A stretch of 64,000 bases of DNA from Alloyangia pacifica (GTDB lineage Bacteria; Pseudomonadota; Alphaproteobacteria; Rhodobacterales; Rhodobacteraceae), in the NCBI RefSeq assembly GCF_020524285.1, contig NZ_JAIVKX010000004.1, positions 248,001 to 312,000 on the forward strand, given 5' to 3'. How positions within the stretch are numbered: the first letter of the stretch is position 1; each line of letters begins with the position of its first letter. The notes beneath the pieces were generated by a model, which was not told the origin of the DNA, made no database searches, and saw only the letters and a program-made list of their open reading frames with translations. Both the position numbers and the translations under genes were made by a program. Positions 10,477 to 19,963 of the stretch are shown here, piece by piece.

Positions 10477-11391
10477 ATGTTGCGGGCCGTGTTTTTCCTC
10501 GTCCTCCTGCTCGCCCCGCCGATGCTGCGGGCCGATCCTCTCCATCCCCATGCCAGCCCGCCGGAGCCCGGCACGCTCTGCTCTCCCGGCGCCTTCGGAC
10601 CGGTGCAATGCATCCGGCCCTCGCAGTTCGTCCACGACACCTGCCAGGCGATCGAGCATTTCGCGCAGCGCAACGGTCTCGACCCCGGCTTCTTCGCGCG
10701 GCTGATCTGGCAGGAGAGCCGGTTCAACCCCAACGCCCTCAGCCCGGCCAATGCCCAGGGCATCGCCCAGTTCATCCCCTCGACGGCAAAGCTGCGCGGG
10801 TTGAAAGACCCCTACAACCCCGCCGAGGCGCTGGAGTATTCCGCCGAGTACCTCGGCGAGCTGACCCGGCGCTACGGCAACCAGGGGCTGGCGGCGGTGG
10901 CCTACAACGGCGGCGAGGCGCGGGCCGACGGGCTGATGGCCCGCAGCGGCGGGCTGGCGCGCGAGACGATCAACTACGTGGCGATCATCACCGGGCTCGC
11001 CGCCGAAACCTGGCGCGACACCCCGCCCGACACCCATGATTTCCGGCTGCAGGGCGACAAGCCCTTCCGCCGGGCCTGCCACGAGCTGGCCCGGCACCGC
11101 ACGCTGACGAAATATCCCGAGGCCCGGCCGCCGCTGCATCCCTGGGGCGTGCAGATGGCCTTCGGCACCACGCAGGACCGGGCGCTTGCGCAATTCCGCC
11201 GCCGGGCGCAGGCCTGCCCCGGCGCCGTCGGCGGCGAGGCGCCCGAGCTGGTCTGGCAGAAGAGCCCCGCCAGCCCGCGCGGCGGCTACTGGATGGCGCG
11301 GATCGGGCGTGACGGGCGCGCCGAGGCGGCCAAGCTCTGCACGCAACTCAGGCAATCGGGCTGCATCTGCGCCGTCTACAAGAATTCCTGA
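10477..11391 (+). CDS. Secreted lytic transglycosylase (SLT domain)
   Basis: A 304-residue protein with a signal peptide (about residues 1-19) and an SLT-type transglycosylase domain. The catalytic Glu80 lies in IWQESRFNP, followed by AQGIAQFIPSTA and the VAYNGGEAR segment, as in Slt70-like enzymes that cut peptidoglycan between MurNAc and GlcNAc. The C-terminal 80 residues, with paired cysteines and an aromatic-Gly stretch, resemble a degenerate SPOR-like region; that is tentative. It diverges from ftsY with 98 bases between starts. Confidence 0.9.
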   Translation: MLRAVFFLVLLLAPPMLRADPLHPHASPPEPGTLCSPGAFGPVQCIRPSQFVHDTCQAIEHFAQRNGLDPGFFARLIWQESRFNPNALSPANAQGIAQFIPSTAKLRGLKDPYNPAEALEYSAEYLGELTRRYGNQGLAAVAYNGGEARADGLMARSGGLARETINYVAIITGLAAETWRDTPPDTHDFRLQGDKPFRRACHELARHRTLTKYPEARPPLHPWGVQMAFGTTQDRALAQFRRRAQACPGAVGGEAPELVWQKSPASPRGGYWMARIGRDGRAEAAKLCTQLRQSGCICAVYKNS

Positions 11392-11560
11392 TCTTGCCCG
11401 GGGCCACGCATGCCCCCCGCGCAGGCCGGCACGCCCGCGACTTTCTCAACGTTCCCATAGCCTTCCGGCCTACCGGCACGCCTCCGCCGATCTCCGCGCT
11501 CGCCACGGGCCGCGCCGCTTCACCCTTCCCCAAAGGCCCCGGCTCTGGCAGTCTGCAGGC

Positions 11561-11953
11561 ATGATCCGCCTCATGCTCCTGCTGTGCCTGCTCGCCAGCC
11601 CCCTTGCCGCCGCCCAGCCGATGAGCGCCGCGGAATTCGAGGCCTATGTCACCGGCAAGACGCTCTACTTCGGCAGCGAGGGCGCCGCCTACGGGGTCGA
11701 GGAATACCTGCCGGACCGCCGCGTGCGCTGGTCGTTTCTCGACGGCGACTGCAAGGAGGGGCACTGGTACGCCGACGCGCAGATGATCTGCTTCGTCTAC
11801 GAGGACATGAACATCCCGCAATGCTGGAGCTTCTTCCGCGAGGGGAGCGGGCTGCGCGCGGTCTTCGAGAACGATCCGCAGAACACCGTGCTCTACGAGG
11901 CGCAGCAGAACGACGAGCCGATGCTCTGCTACGGCCCCGACACCGGCGTCTGA
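11561..11953 (+). CDS. Small secreted protein of unknown function
   Basis: A 130-residue protein with a clear cleavable signal peptide (residues 1-18, ending near AAA). The mature part is acidic, with paired cysteines (near DGDCKEGHW, MICF, PQCW and MLCY) that could form two disulfides, and many aromatic residues. I do not recognise the family beyond similar periplasmic proteins of Rhodobacteraceae. The start is the ATG that opens the signal peptide; longer in-frame starts have no supporting features. Confidence 0.75.
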   Translation: MIRLMLLLCLLASPLAAAQPMSAAEFEAYVTGKTLYFGSEGAAYGVEEYLPDRRVRWSFLDGDCKEGHWYADAQMICFVYEDMNIPQCWSFFREGSGLRAVFENDPQNTVLYEAQQNDEPMLCYGPDTGV

Positions 11954-11971
11954 GGCGCGGCGCCGCCCCGC

Positions 11972-12036
11972 CCCCCTTCGTCTAGACGAAAATATCCCGG
12001 GGGAGCCGCGCGCGGCGCGGCGGGGGCAGCGCCCCC
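11972..12036 (-). repeat. Intergenic repeat copy (diverged, reverse)
   Basis: On the minus strand this reads CTCCCCCGGGATATTTTCGT, beside a G-rich/C-rich inverted pair (gggggcagcgcccccT side). It is a diverged member of the family seen at 4050, 15058, 38328, 44824 and 63596. It lies between two convergent genes. Confidence 0.55.
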
Positions 12037-12097
12037 TCCGACCCGACCTGCGCGCCCCTGGCACTCGGTGGCAGAGCCTCCGCCCTCAGCCTCAGCC

Positions 12098-13588
12098 TCA
12101 GAACAGGCTGCCCTGCTCCGGCGCCTTGGCCTTCTTCGGTTTGCCCGAGCCGCCGCCGCCGATCTTCATCCGCCCGTCGGCGAATTCGATCTCCAGCCCG
12201 GCGGCTTCCTTGGCAGCGGCCGAGGTGGTCAGCACCTGCCCGCCCTCGCCGCGCACCACGGCGTAGCCGCGCGCCAGCGTGCCCTTGTAGCTCAGCGTCT
12301 GCAGCAGCCGGTCGAGCCCGTCGAGACGGTCGCGCGGCGCCTCGACCCGGCGCGCACCGGCATCGTCGAGCCGCTTGCCGAGCGCCTTCAGCCGATCGCC
12401 CCCGAGCGCGATCTCGCGCTGAATGGGACGGATCGAGAGCCGGTCGGCGCGACGGCCCAGCGCCTCGGCGCGGGTGGCGAGCATGCGGCTCAGCAGCCCC
12501 GGTCGCAGCGCCCCGGCGGGCTGCGACAGCGCCAGCCGGCGCCGGTCGACGCCGCGGATCAGCGCCTGCGGCAGCCGGTCCGACAGCAGGTCGAGTCTCT
12601 GCCGCGGCTGGTCCAGAAGCGTCTCGGCCCGTGGCATGGCCCGCGCCAGATCCCGCAGGCGCTGACCACGTACCTCCAGCCGATGTGTCAGCGCCCGCGT
12701 CAGGCGCATCTGCCCCTCGCCCGCCCGCGCCAGCAGCTCCATGCGCACCGGCACGGCCATTTCCGCGGCGGCGGTGGGGGTGGGTGCGCGCTTGTCCGAG
12801 ACAAAGTCGATCAGCGTGGTGTCGGTTTCGTGGCCGACCGCCGAAATCAGCGGGATCTGCGAGGCGGCGGCGGCGCGCGCCACGATCTCCTCGTTGAAGC
12901 CCCAGAGATCCTCGACCGAGCCGCCGCCGCGCGCGACGATCAGCAGGTCGGGCCGCGGCAGCGCGCCGCCCGGTGTGAGCTTGTTGAACCCCTCGATGGC
13001 GCGGGCCACCTCGGGGGCGCAGTTCTTGCCCTGCACGGCCACAGGCCAGATCAGCACCTTGCGCGGGAACCGCTCGCGCAGGCGATGCAGGATGTCGCGG
13101 ATCACCGCCCCAGACGGCGAGGTGACCACGCCGATGATCTCGGGCAGGAAGGGCAGCGGCTTCTTGCGTTCGGGATCGAAGAGCCCCTCGGCCTGCAGCA
13201 TGGCCTTGCGCTTCTCCAGCATGGCCATCAGCGCGCCGAGCCCGGCGGGACGCATGTCCTCGATGATGATCTGGTAGCGGGACTGCCCGGGATAGGTGGT
13301 CAGCCGCCCGGTGGCGATCACTTCCATCCCCTCCTCGGGCTGCATGTCGAGCTTGGAGGCGACACCGCGCCAGACGATGCCCGAGATCACCGATTTGTCG
13401 TCCTTGAGATCGAGGTAGAGATGCCCCGAGCGCGGCCGCGAGATGCGCCCGAGCTCGCCGCGCACCCGCACGAATCCGAACTCGCCCTCGATCACCCGCT
13501 TCACCGCGCCGGAAAGCTCCGAGACGGTGAATTCCGGCATGTTGCCGTTGCCGGCGTCCTCGGGGGTGTCGTCTTCGAAAAGGTCCAT
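12098..13588 (-). CDS. xseA: Exodeoxyribonuclease VII large subunit
   Basis: A 496-residue subunit of exonuclease VII, which degrades single-stranded DNA from both ends. The N-terminal OB-fold spans about residues 15-115 (VRGELGRISRPRSGHLYLDLKDD), then the catalytic region has VVTSPSGAVIRDI, ARGGGSVEDLW and SAVGHETDTTL. A long coiled coil and a basic C-terminus follow. I start at ATG 13588 (MDLFEDD) because the 47 upstream codons look like non-coding leader. The small subunit gene xseB is not in this window. It diverges from purD. Confidence 0.96.
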   Translation of the reverse strand: MDLFEDDTPEDAGNGNMPEFTVSELSGAVKRVIEGEFGFVRVRGELGRISRPRSGHLYLDLKDDKSVISGIVWRGVASKLDMQPEEGMEVIATGRLTTYPGQSRYQIIIEDMRPAGLGALMAMLEKRKAMLQAEGLFDPERKKPLPFLPEIIGVVTSPSGAVIRDILHRLRERFPRKVLIWPVAVQGKNCAPEVARAIEGFNKLTPGGALPRPDLLIVARGGGSVEDLWGFNEEIVARAAAASQIPLISAVGHETDTTLIDFVSDKRAPTPTAAAEMAVPVRMELLARAGEGQMRLTRALTHRLEVRGQRLRDLARAMPRAETLLDQPRQRLDLLSDRLPQALIRGVDRRRLALSQPAGALRPGLLSRMLATRAEALGRRADRLSIRPIQREIALGGDRLKALGKRLDDAGARRVEAPRDRLDGLDRLLQTLSYKGTLARGYAVVRGEGGQVLTTSAAAKEAAGLEIEFADGRMKIGGGGSGKPKKAKAPEQGSLF

Positions 13589-13784
13589 GGTGCCCGTCTT
13601 GTCTTGCCCTGAGTGCCCTGTCCGGGCTGCAACGCCCGCGTTGCCCCCAGAGTAGCGCCGCGCGGCGACAAGGGAAAGGCGGGCGGCCCGGGAAACGCTG
13701 TGAAGCGGCCCGCCCTGCCTTCTTGCCACAAGCCCCCGCCCCCGCTAGGAAGCCCGCGATCCTTACCTTGAGAGAGCGGGCCCC

Positions 13785-15047
13785 ATGAACATCCTCATCC
13801 TCGGCGGCGGCGGTCGCGAACATGCCCTCGCGTGGGCGGTCATGCAGAACCCCAAGTGCGACAAGCTGATCGTCGCCCCGGGCAATGCCGGCATCGCGCA
13901 GATCGCCGAATGCGCCACGCTCGACGTCGAGGACGGCGGCGCGGTGGCGGAATTCGCCGGGGAGAACGCCATCGACCTCGTCATCGTAGGCCCCGAGGCG
14001 CCGCTTGCCGCGGGCGTCGCCGACCGGCTGCGCGAGGCCGGCGTGCTGGTCTTCGGCCCGTCCAAGGCCGCGGCCCGGCTCGAGGCGTCGAAGAGCTTCA
14101 CCAAGGAAATCTGCGACGCCGCCAAGGCGCCGACCGCCGGCTACGGTCATTTCACCGATGCCGAATCTGCAAAAGCGCATGTCCGGGCGCAGGGCGCGCC
14201 GATCGTGGTCAAGGCCGACGGGCTCGCCGCCGGCAAGGGCGTGATCATTGCCGAAACGGTGGCGCAAGCTGAAGACGCCATCGACGACATGTTCGGCGGT
14301 GCCTTCGGCGGCGCCGGTGCCGAGGTGGTGATCGAGGAGTTCATGACCGGCGAGGAAGCGTCCTATTTCGTGCTGGTCGACGGCGAGGATGTGCTGCCCA
14401 TCGGCACTGCGCAGGACCACAAGCGCGTCGGTGAGGGCGACACCGGCCCCAACACCGGCGGCATGGGCGCCTACTCCCCCGCCCCGGTGCTGTCGGACGA
14501 GGTGGCGCAGAAGGCCCTGGACGAGATCGTCCGGCCGACCATGGCCGAGATGGCCCGCCGCGGCACCCCCTACCAGGGCGTGCTCTACGTCGGGCTGATG
14601 ATCGAGAACGGTTTGCCGCGGCTGGTGGAATACAACGTCCGCTTCGGCGATCCCGAGTGCCAGGTGCTGATGATGCGTCTCGGCGGACAGGTGCTCGACC
14701 TGCTGCACGCCTGCGCCGAGGGGCGGCTGGCCGAGGCCAAGGTGACCTGGGCCGATGATCACGCGATGACCGTGGTGATGGCCGCCGAGGGCTACCCGGG
14801 CGCCTACGAGAAGGGCACAGTGATCGGCGGGCTGGAGGCGCTGCCCGAGGACAGCTTCACCCAGATGTTCCACGCCGGCACCGCCGAGAAGGACGGCAAG
14901 ATCGTCGCCACCGGCGGCCGGGTGCTGAACGCCACCGCCCGCGGCGCGACGCTGGCCGAAGCGCAGGCCCGCGCCTACGCGCTGGTCGACGCGGTGGACT
15001 GGCCGCAGGGCTTCTGCCGCCGCGATATCGGCTGGCGCGCGCTCTGA
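13785..15047 (+). CDS. purD: Phosphoribosylamine-glycine ligase
   Basis: A 420-residue ATP-grasp enzyme that makes GAR from phosphoribosylamine and glycine in purine synthesis. It opens with the nucleotide-binding [14 protein letters not shown], has GPEAPLAAG near residue 70, the ATP-grasp lysine segment [13 protein letters not shown] near 144-156, and [21 protein letters not shown] near 208. The length is normal. It diverges from xseA, with 196 bases between the start codons. Confidence 0.97.
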   Translation: MNILILGGGGREHALAWAVMQNPKCDKLIVAPGNAGIAQIAECATLDVEDGGAVAEFAGENAIDLVIVGPEAPLAAGVADRLREAGVLVFGPSKAAARLEASKSFTKEICDAAKAPTAGYGHFTDAESAKAHVRAQGAPIVVKADGLAAGKGVIIAETVAQAEDAIDDMFGGAFGGAGAEVVIEEFMTGEEASYFVLVDGEDVLPIGTAQDHKRVGEGDTGPNTGGMGAYSPAPVLSDEVAQKALDEIVRPTMAEMARRGTPYQGVLYVGLMIENGLPRLVEYNVRFGDPECQVLMMRLGGQVLDLLHACAEGRLAEAKVTWADDHAMTVVMAAEGYPGAYEKGTVIGGLEALPEDSFTQMFHAGTAEKDGKIVATGGRVLNATARGATLAEAQARAYALVDAVDWPQGFCRRDIGWRAL

Positions 15048-15057
15048 TGCGCGCGCC

Positions 15058-15125
15058 GTGAGGGGGCGCTGCCCCCTCGCCCGTTCCGGGCTCACCCCCG
15101 GCGTATTTGGAAAGAGAAGAAGGGG
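15058..15125 (+). repeat. Intergenic repeat copy
   Basis: An inverted pair (GAGGGGGCGCTGCCCCCTC) is followed by CCCCCGGCGTATTTGGAAAG and AGAAGAAGGG. The 25 bases at 15100-15124 are identical to 38352-38376. The copy lies 11 bases past the purD stop and could double as its terminator hairpin. Confidence 0.8.
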
Positions 15126-15327
15126 CGGGTCGCGGTGTGCGGACCGCCCTTGTCGTATCAGTGCGCGTTGGCGTGGTGCCGCATCAGCTCGCACCAGCCC
15201 GGTATCCGCTCACAGCGCACGCGGCGCGCGTTGCGGCATCCTCGCAGGGTCAGCCAGAAGCACACCGCGTTGGCTCACGCATTTCCCCTGAAGGCGCCTC
15301 CCGTAGTCCGCCGCCCCGCGGTGCGGG

Positions 15328-15891
15328 TCAGCCTGCGGGCAGGGTGATCACCTCGGTGGGGGTGACGATCATGTCGAGCGGTGCATCGGTGGCCTCGAGC
15401 GGGATGCGCTCGGCCTCCTGCTCGGCATAGGCGAAGCCGATGGCCAGCGTCGGGCGCGCGGCGCGCAGCCCCTCGAGCGTGCGGTCGTAGAAGCCGCCGC
15501 CGTAGCCGAGCCGGTGGCCGCCCCGGGTGAAGGCCAGCAGCGGCACGATCAGGATCTCGGGGACGAGGAACTCCGGCGCCTCGGGGATCATCGCGCCGAA
15601 GGCACCGGGCACCAGGACCATGTCGGGCTCCCAGCGGGCGAAGCGCAGCCGCTGGCCCATGCCCTCGATCACCGGGATCGCCACCGGACCATGCGCCGCC
15701 GCCTCGGCCATGGCAGGCAGCGGGTCGATCTCGGAACGGATCGGCATGTAACCCGAGAGCGGCACGCCGCGGTAGCCGGCCAGCACCGAACTCAGCACGC
15801 CCGCCGCCGCGCCGGGATCGGCGGCATGCGCCGCCTTGCGGCGCGCCCCGGCGGCGGCGCGGGCGGCGCGCTTGTCCTCGGCGAGGCTCAC
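15328..15891 (-). CDS. 5-formyltetrahydrofolate cyclo-ligase
   Basis: A 187-residue enzyme converting 5-formyl-THF to 5,10-methenyl-THF with ATP. The family signature is visible: the start-proximal basic helix, then VPLLAFTRGGHRLGYGGGFYDRTL near residues 118-137, which contains the phosphate-binding Gly-rich loop. Translation most likely begins at GTG 15891, which overlaps the mgtE stop codon (CTG TGA / GTG AGC); no ATG is available at the conserved N-terminus. It is therefore coupled to mgtE. Confidence 0.93.
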   Translation of the reverse strand: MSLAEDKRAARAAAGARRKAAHAADPGAAAGVLSSVLAGYRGVPLSGYMPIRSEIDPLPAMAEAAAHGPVAIPVIEGMGQRLRFARWEPDMVLVPGAFGAMIPEAPEFLVPEILIVPLLAFTRGGHRLGYGGGFYDRTLEGLRAARPTLAIGFAYAEQEAERIPLEATDAPLDMIVTPTEVITLPAG

Positions 15892-17282
15892 AGCAGCACC
15901 GCCTGCGCCAGACCGAGGAAGGCGAAGAAGCCGACCACGTCGGTGACCGTGGTCACGAAGGTGCCAGAGGCCAGCGCCGGGTCGACCTTGAACTTCTCGA
16001 GCACCACCGGCACGGCGATGCCCGCCAGCCCGGCCACCACGAGGTTGATCACCATCGCCGCGGCGATGACCACCGCCAGCATGGCGCTGCCGAACCAGAG
16101 ATATTCGAGAACCCCCATCACCAGTGCGAAACTGAGCCCGTTGATCAGCCCGACCATCAGCTCGCGCCCGATCACCCGCCAGACGTTGGCGCTGGTGAGG
16201 TCCTTGGTGGCCAGCGCGCGCACCGCCACGGTGAGCGACTGGGTGCCGGCGTTGCCGCCCATGGAGGCGACGATCGGCATCAGCACCGCCAGCGCCACGA
16301 GCTGGCCGATGGTGTCCTCGAACTGCGCGATGACCAGCGAGGCGAGGATCGCGGTCAGCAGGTTCACCGCCAGCCACGGCAGGCGCTGCCGGGTGGTCTC
16401 GAGCACGCTGTCGGAGATCCGGCTCTCGTCGCCGACACCGGCGAGGCGCAGGATGTCCTCCTCGTGTTCCTCGTCGAGCACGGTCATCGCGTCGTCGATG
16501 GTGATCACGCCGACCAGCCGCTCGTTCTCGTCGACCACCGGGGCCGAGATCAGGTGATACTGGTTGAAGGCATAGGCGACCTCGGCCTCGGGCCGCGTCA
16601 CCGGGATCACGTGGAAGGTCTCCTCGACCAGCGATTTCAGCAGCACCTCGCGGCGCGCCGCCATCAGCTTGCCGAGCGTGACATTGCCCACCGGGCGCAG
16701 CTTCGGGTCGACCAGGATGATGTGGTAGAACTGCTCGGGCAGATCCTCGGAGCTGCGCAGGAAGTCGATCGCCTCGCCGACGTTCCAGTGCTCGGGGGCC
16801 ATCACCACCTCGCGCTGCATCAGGCGGCCGGCGGAGTATTCGGGGTAGGTCAGCGATTTCTCGACCGCCACCCGGTCGCTGTCCTCGAGCACCTCGAGGA
16901 TGGCGTCCTGCTGCTCCTGGTCGAGGTCTTCGAGCAGGTCGACCACATCGTCGGAATCGAGCTCGCGGACGGCGTCGGCCAGCACCTCGGGGGTCAGGCC
17001 GCGGATCACCTCCTCGCGGATCGACTCGTCGAGTTCCGAGAGGATCTCGCCGTCGAACTCCTTGTCGTAGAGCTTGATCAGCCGCGTCCGGTCGTAAGCG
17101 TTGATCTGCTCGAGAAGGTCGGCGATGTCGGCCGCGTGCAGCGGCTCCATCAGCTCGACGAGCTGCTCCCGATCGCCCACATCCACCGCGTAGAGGATGG
17201 CCGAGACCACCTTGCGCTCGAGCGGGTTGGTTTCGTCGTCCTGGGTCTCTTCCGCCGCCGGGTTGCCGGTCTCTTCGGTCAT
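15888..17282 (-). CDS. mgtE: Magnesium transporter MgtE
   Basis: A 464-residue Mg2+ channel. The acidic N-terminal superhelix spans about residues 30-140, followed by two CBS domains (about 145-270, with VGVITIDDAMTVL) that sense cytoplasmic Mg2+. The five-helix membrane pore includes LMPIVASMGGNAGTQS and the conserved Asp of TTVTDVVGFFAF near the end. The length and domain order match the family. It is the first gene of a two-gene unit with the folate cyclo-ligase. Confidence 0.96.
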   Translation of the reverse strand: MTEETGNPAAEETQDDETNPLERKVVSAILYAVDVGDREQLVELMEPLHAADIADLLEQINAYDRTRLIKLYDKEFDGEILSELDESIREEVIRGLTPEVLADAVRELDSDDVVDLLEDLDQEQQDAILEVLEDSDRVAVEKSLTYPEYSAGRLMQREVVMAPEHWNVGEAIDFLRSSEDLPEQFYHIILVDPKLRPVGNVTLGKLMAARREVLLKSLVEETFHVIPVTRPEAEVAYAFNQYHLISAPVVDENERLVGVITIDDAMTVLDEEHEEDILRLAGVGDESRISDSVLETTRQRLPWLAVNLLTAILASLVIAQFEDTIGQLVALAVLMPIVASMGGNAGTQSLTVAVRALATKDLTSANVWRVIGRELMVGLINGLSFALVMGVLEYLWFGSAMLAVVIAAAMVINLVVAGLAGIAVPVVLEKFKVDPALASGTFVTTVTDVVGFFAFLGLAQAVLL

Positions 17283-17404
17283 GCCTGCCCCATTGAATGC
17301 CGTTCGCGCAAACCTTAGGGGATTGCGGGAACGAGCAACAGAGGCGCATTGCGCTTGACCTTGGCCGCCCGCATCCTAGGCCGGCCGCAGACAAGAGACT
17401 TTCC

Positions 17405-18706
17405 ATGACCCTGCCCGCCTCCAAGACGCTTCACCTGGGCCAGACCCTGAGTTTCGCCGCCTCGCCCTTCGACGAAGGCCCGGAGGCGGCGCGCTTCGAG
17501 AGCGCCGGCGCGCTGCTGGTCGAGGGCGGCATGATTCGCGAAACCGGAAGCGCCGCGGGGCTGCGGGCGGCGCACCCCGAGGCAGAGGTGGTGGATCATG
17601 GCGCGGCGCTGATCGTGCCGGGCTTCGTCGATGCCCATGCGCACTACCCGCAGACGCCGATGATCGCGAGCTGGGGCAAGCGGCTGATCGACTGGCTGAA
17701 CCACTACACCTTCCCGACCGAGGCGCGCTTTGCCGACCGCGCCTACGCCGACGAGATCGCCGGGCGCTACCTCGACCTGTTGCTGGCGCATGGCACCACC
17801 TCGGTCTGCTCCTATTGCACCATCCACCCCGAGTCGGTGGAGGCGCTGTTCTCGGCCGCCGCGGCGCGCGGCATGCGGGTCTTCGCAGGCAAGACCTGCA
17901 TGGACCGCGACACCGCCCCCGAATTCCTGCGCGACAGCGCGCAATCGGCCTATGACGACAGCAAGGCGCTGCTGGAGCGCTGGCACGGCAAGGGCCGCGC
18001 CGAATATGTCATCACCCCGCGCTTCTCGCCGACCTCGACGCCCGAGCAGTTGCAGGCACTCGGCGCGCTCTGGGCCGAGCATCCGGAGGTGCTGATGCAG
18101 ACCCATCTGTCGGAGCAGACCGACGAGATCGCCTGGGTGAAATCGCTCTACCCGCAGGCGCGCGACTACCTCGACACCTACGAGGCCTACGGGCTGCTGG
18201 GGGAACGCGGCCTCTACGGCCACGCCATCCATCTGGAGCCGCGCGAACATGCGCGGCTGAAAGAGGTGAACGCGGCGCTGGTGCATTGCCCAACCTCGAA
18301 CACCTTCATCGGCTCGGGGCTTTTTGACATGGACGGGCTGACCAAGGCAGGGATGCGGGTCGGGCTGGCCACCGACACCGGCGGCGGCTCGTCCTTTTCC
18401 ATGCTGCGCACCATGGCGGCGGCCTATGAGGTGGCGCAGCTGCGCCACCGCCCGCTGCACCCGGCGGAACTGCTGTGGCTGGCGACGCAGGGCTCGGCGA
18501 TCGCGCTGATGGCCGAGGACCGGATCGGCAATCTTGCGCCCGGGCTCGAGGCGGACTTCACCGTGCTCGACCTCGCCTCCACCCCGGCCATCGCGCAGCG
18601 CGCGACCAGCGCCGAGGACATCTGGGAGGCGCTCTTCCCGACCATCATGATGGGTGACGACCGGGCGGTAAGCGCCACCTACGTGGCCGGGAAACGGATG
18701 CTCTGA
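17405..18706 (+). CDS. guaD: Guanine deaminase
   Basis: A 433-residue amidohydrolase that turns guanine into xanthine. Metal and substrate motifs are in order: VDAHAHYPQ near residues 78-86, QTHLSEQ near 237, the His of GHAIHLE near 275, and the Asp of ATDTGGGSSFSM near 326. The N-terminal beta-sandwich and C-terminal segment are complete. I chose ATG 17405, which follows an AGAGACTTTCC leader, over an in-frame start 36 codons upstream. A second purine deaminase gene lies 1.3 kb downstream on the other strand. Confidence 0.94.
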   Translation: MTLPASKTLHLGQTLSFAASPFDEGPEAARFESAGALLVEGGMIRETGSAAGLRAAHPEAEVVDHGAALIVPGFVDAHAHYPQTPMIASWGKRLIDWLNHYTFPTEARFADRAYADEIAGRYLDLLLAHGTTSVCSYCTIHPESVEALFSAAAARGMRVFAGKTCMDRDTAPEFLRDSAQSAYDDSKALLERWHGKGRAEYVITPRFSPTSTPEQLQALGALWAEHPEVLMQTHLSEQTDEIAWVKSLYPQARDYLDTYEAYGLLGERGLYGHAIHLEPREHARLKEVNAALVHCPTSNTFIGSGLFDMDGLTKAGMRVGLATDTGGGSSFSMLRTMAAAYEVAQLRHRPLHPAELLWLATQGSAIALMAEDRIGNLAPGLEADFTVLDLASTPAIAQRATSAEDIWEALFPTIMMGDDRAVSATYVAGKRML

Positions 18707-18752
18707 CGCTCTTGGTCGGGGTGTGTCGTCCGCCCCGACGGTCGCAACCGCC

Positions 18753-19316
18753 CTATTTCCGCACGCCCATGACCAGCGTCCAGTAGCGGCCGGTCTGCGC
18801 GAGGCCGAATTCGCGCACATCGGTGCGCAGCATGGCGGCGCGGTGCGAGGAGGACTTGGCCCAAAGCTCCATCGCGCTGTCGATGCCGAGCGGGGTCATG
18901 GCGACGTTTTCCGAGACGTGGCGGTACGGGTAGCCCTGCGCATGCGCGCGCGCCCCGACCCGGCTGCCGTTGCTGCCCACGTGGCTCATCTTGTTCATCC
19001 GCGCCATGTCGTCGGAATGGACCTGTGCCGCGCGCTGCAGCTGCGCCGAACGGGTCAGCGGCGCGAGCCCCTGCGCCCGCCGCCAGCCGTTGAAGGCCGC
19101 GGCGGCCTCGGCCTGCGAGCTCTGCACCACCTGCGCGGGCGCGCGGCGCAGCTCGTAGATGCTTGCCCCCTCGACCTGTCCACGCGCCGCGGGCTGGCTG
19201 GCCACGGGCACCGCCCTAGCCGCCGGCGATGCCGCTCCGGGTTGCACACGCACGTCGACGCAGGCGGCAAGCGTCAACGGCAGCAGGGTCAGGGCAAGCC
19301 ACGCGGGCAGGTTCAT
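18753..19316 (-). CDS. CAP-domain lipoprotein (copy 1)
   Basis: A 187-residue predicted lipoprotein: a signal peptide ends in the lipobox LAAC (Cys19), a low-complexity linker runs to about residue 65, then a CAP/SCP-like domain follows. The CAP domain shows the helical repeat RAAQVHSDDMARMNKMSHVGSNG, SENVAM, and the final SSSHRAAML and YWTLVMG segments. Bacterial CAP proteins are secreted and mostly uncharacterised. A related gene lies 97 bases upstream on the same strand. Confidence 0.88.
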   Translation of the reverse strand: MNLPAWLALTLLPLTLAACVDVRVQPGAASPAARAVPVASQPAARGQVEGASIYELRRAPAQVVQSSQAEAAAAFNGWRRAQGLAPLTRSAQLQRAAQVHSDDMARMNKMSHVGSNGSRVGARAHAQGYPYRHVSENVAMTPLGIDSAMELWAKSSSHRAAMLRTDVREFGLAQTGRYWTLVMGVRK

Positions 19317-19413
19317 GGGCGCTCTCCGGAAAGTCAGGTTGTCCCGATAGATGGCGCAGAGAGGCCGATCCGGCAAGCGCCGACGGCGCCGCGCTCTCTT
19401 CACGCTCGGCGGA

Positions 19414-19890
19414 TCACTTCACCCGCGCCACAACCATGGCCCAGTAATTGCCCGAGCCCGCGATGCCGTATTCCTTCACGTCCTCCATCAGCATGTTGGA
19501 CAGATGCGGCGGCGAGTTTGTCCAGATCTCCATCGCGCCGCCCAGCCCCCGGCGGGTCACGGCGATGTTCTCGGCGCCGCGCCGCAGATTGTAGCCCCGG
19601 CGCTTGATACGGTCGCCGATGGTGCTGCCGTCGCTGCCGATATGGGTCATCTCCTGCATGCGCGCCATGTCCCTGGCATGGCCCTGTGCCACCTTCTGCA
19701 AGGTGGGCGAATAGCTCAGCGGCGCCAGGCCGTTGCGCGCGCGCAGCGCGTTGAGCTGCGCCCCCGAGGGATTCTCGAGAAACCGCGCCGGCTCTCCGCC
19801 GGTGTCGGTCTGCGGCAGGGGCACCACCACGCAGGCGGTCAGCGTCGGGACAAGCGACAGGGGCAGAAGGATCGCGGTCCGTCTTCGCAT
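19414..19890 (-). CDS. CAP-domain lipoprotein (copy 2)
   Basis: A 158-residue predicted lipoprotein with lipobox LTAC (Cys20) and a CAP/SCP-like domain from about residue 40. It shares with its downstream neighbour the helix QGHARDMARMQEMTHIGSDG, AENIAV, PPHLSNML and YWAMVVARVK. The two genes are tandem paralogues, though the N-terminal linkers differ. I chose ATG 19890 because it opens the signal peptide. The role of the pair is unknown. Confidence 0.88.
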   Translation of the reverse strand: MRRRTAILLPLSLVPTLTACVVVPLPQTDTGGEPARFLENPSGAQLNALRARNGLAPLSYSPTLQKVAQGHARDMARMQEMTHIGSDGSTIGDRIKRRGYNLRRGAENIAVTRRGLGGAMEIWTNSPPHLSNMLMEDVKEYGIAGSGNYWAMVVARVK

Positions 19891-19963
19891 ATGGGTCTCC
19901 GGTTGCGCCCAAGTTTGATCCCCGATGGCACCACTGCCGGGAGACAAGATTGCTCAGGGGCGC

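Noticed and set aside
11982-15194. A 1070-codon minus-strand open frame across purD and xseA
   Set aside because: It runs through two well-supported genes in the wrong frame and its product has no recognisable domain. High GC leaves such frames open.
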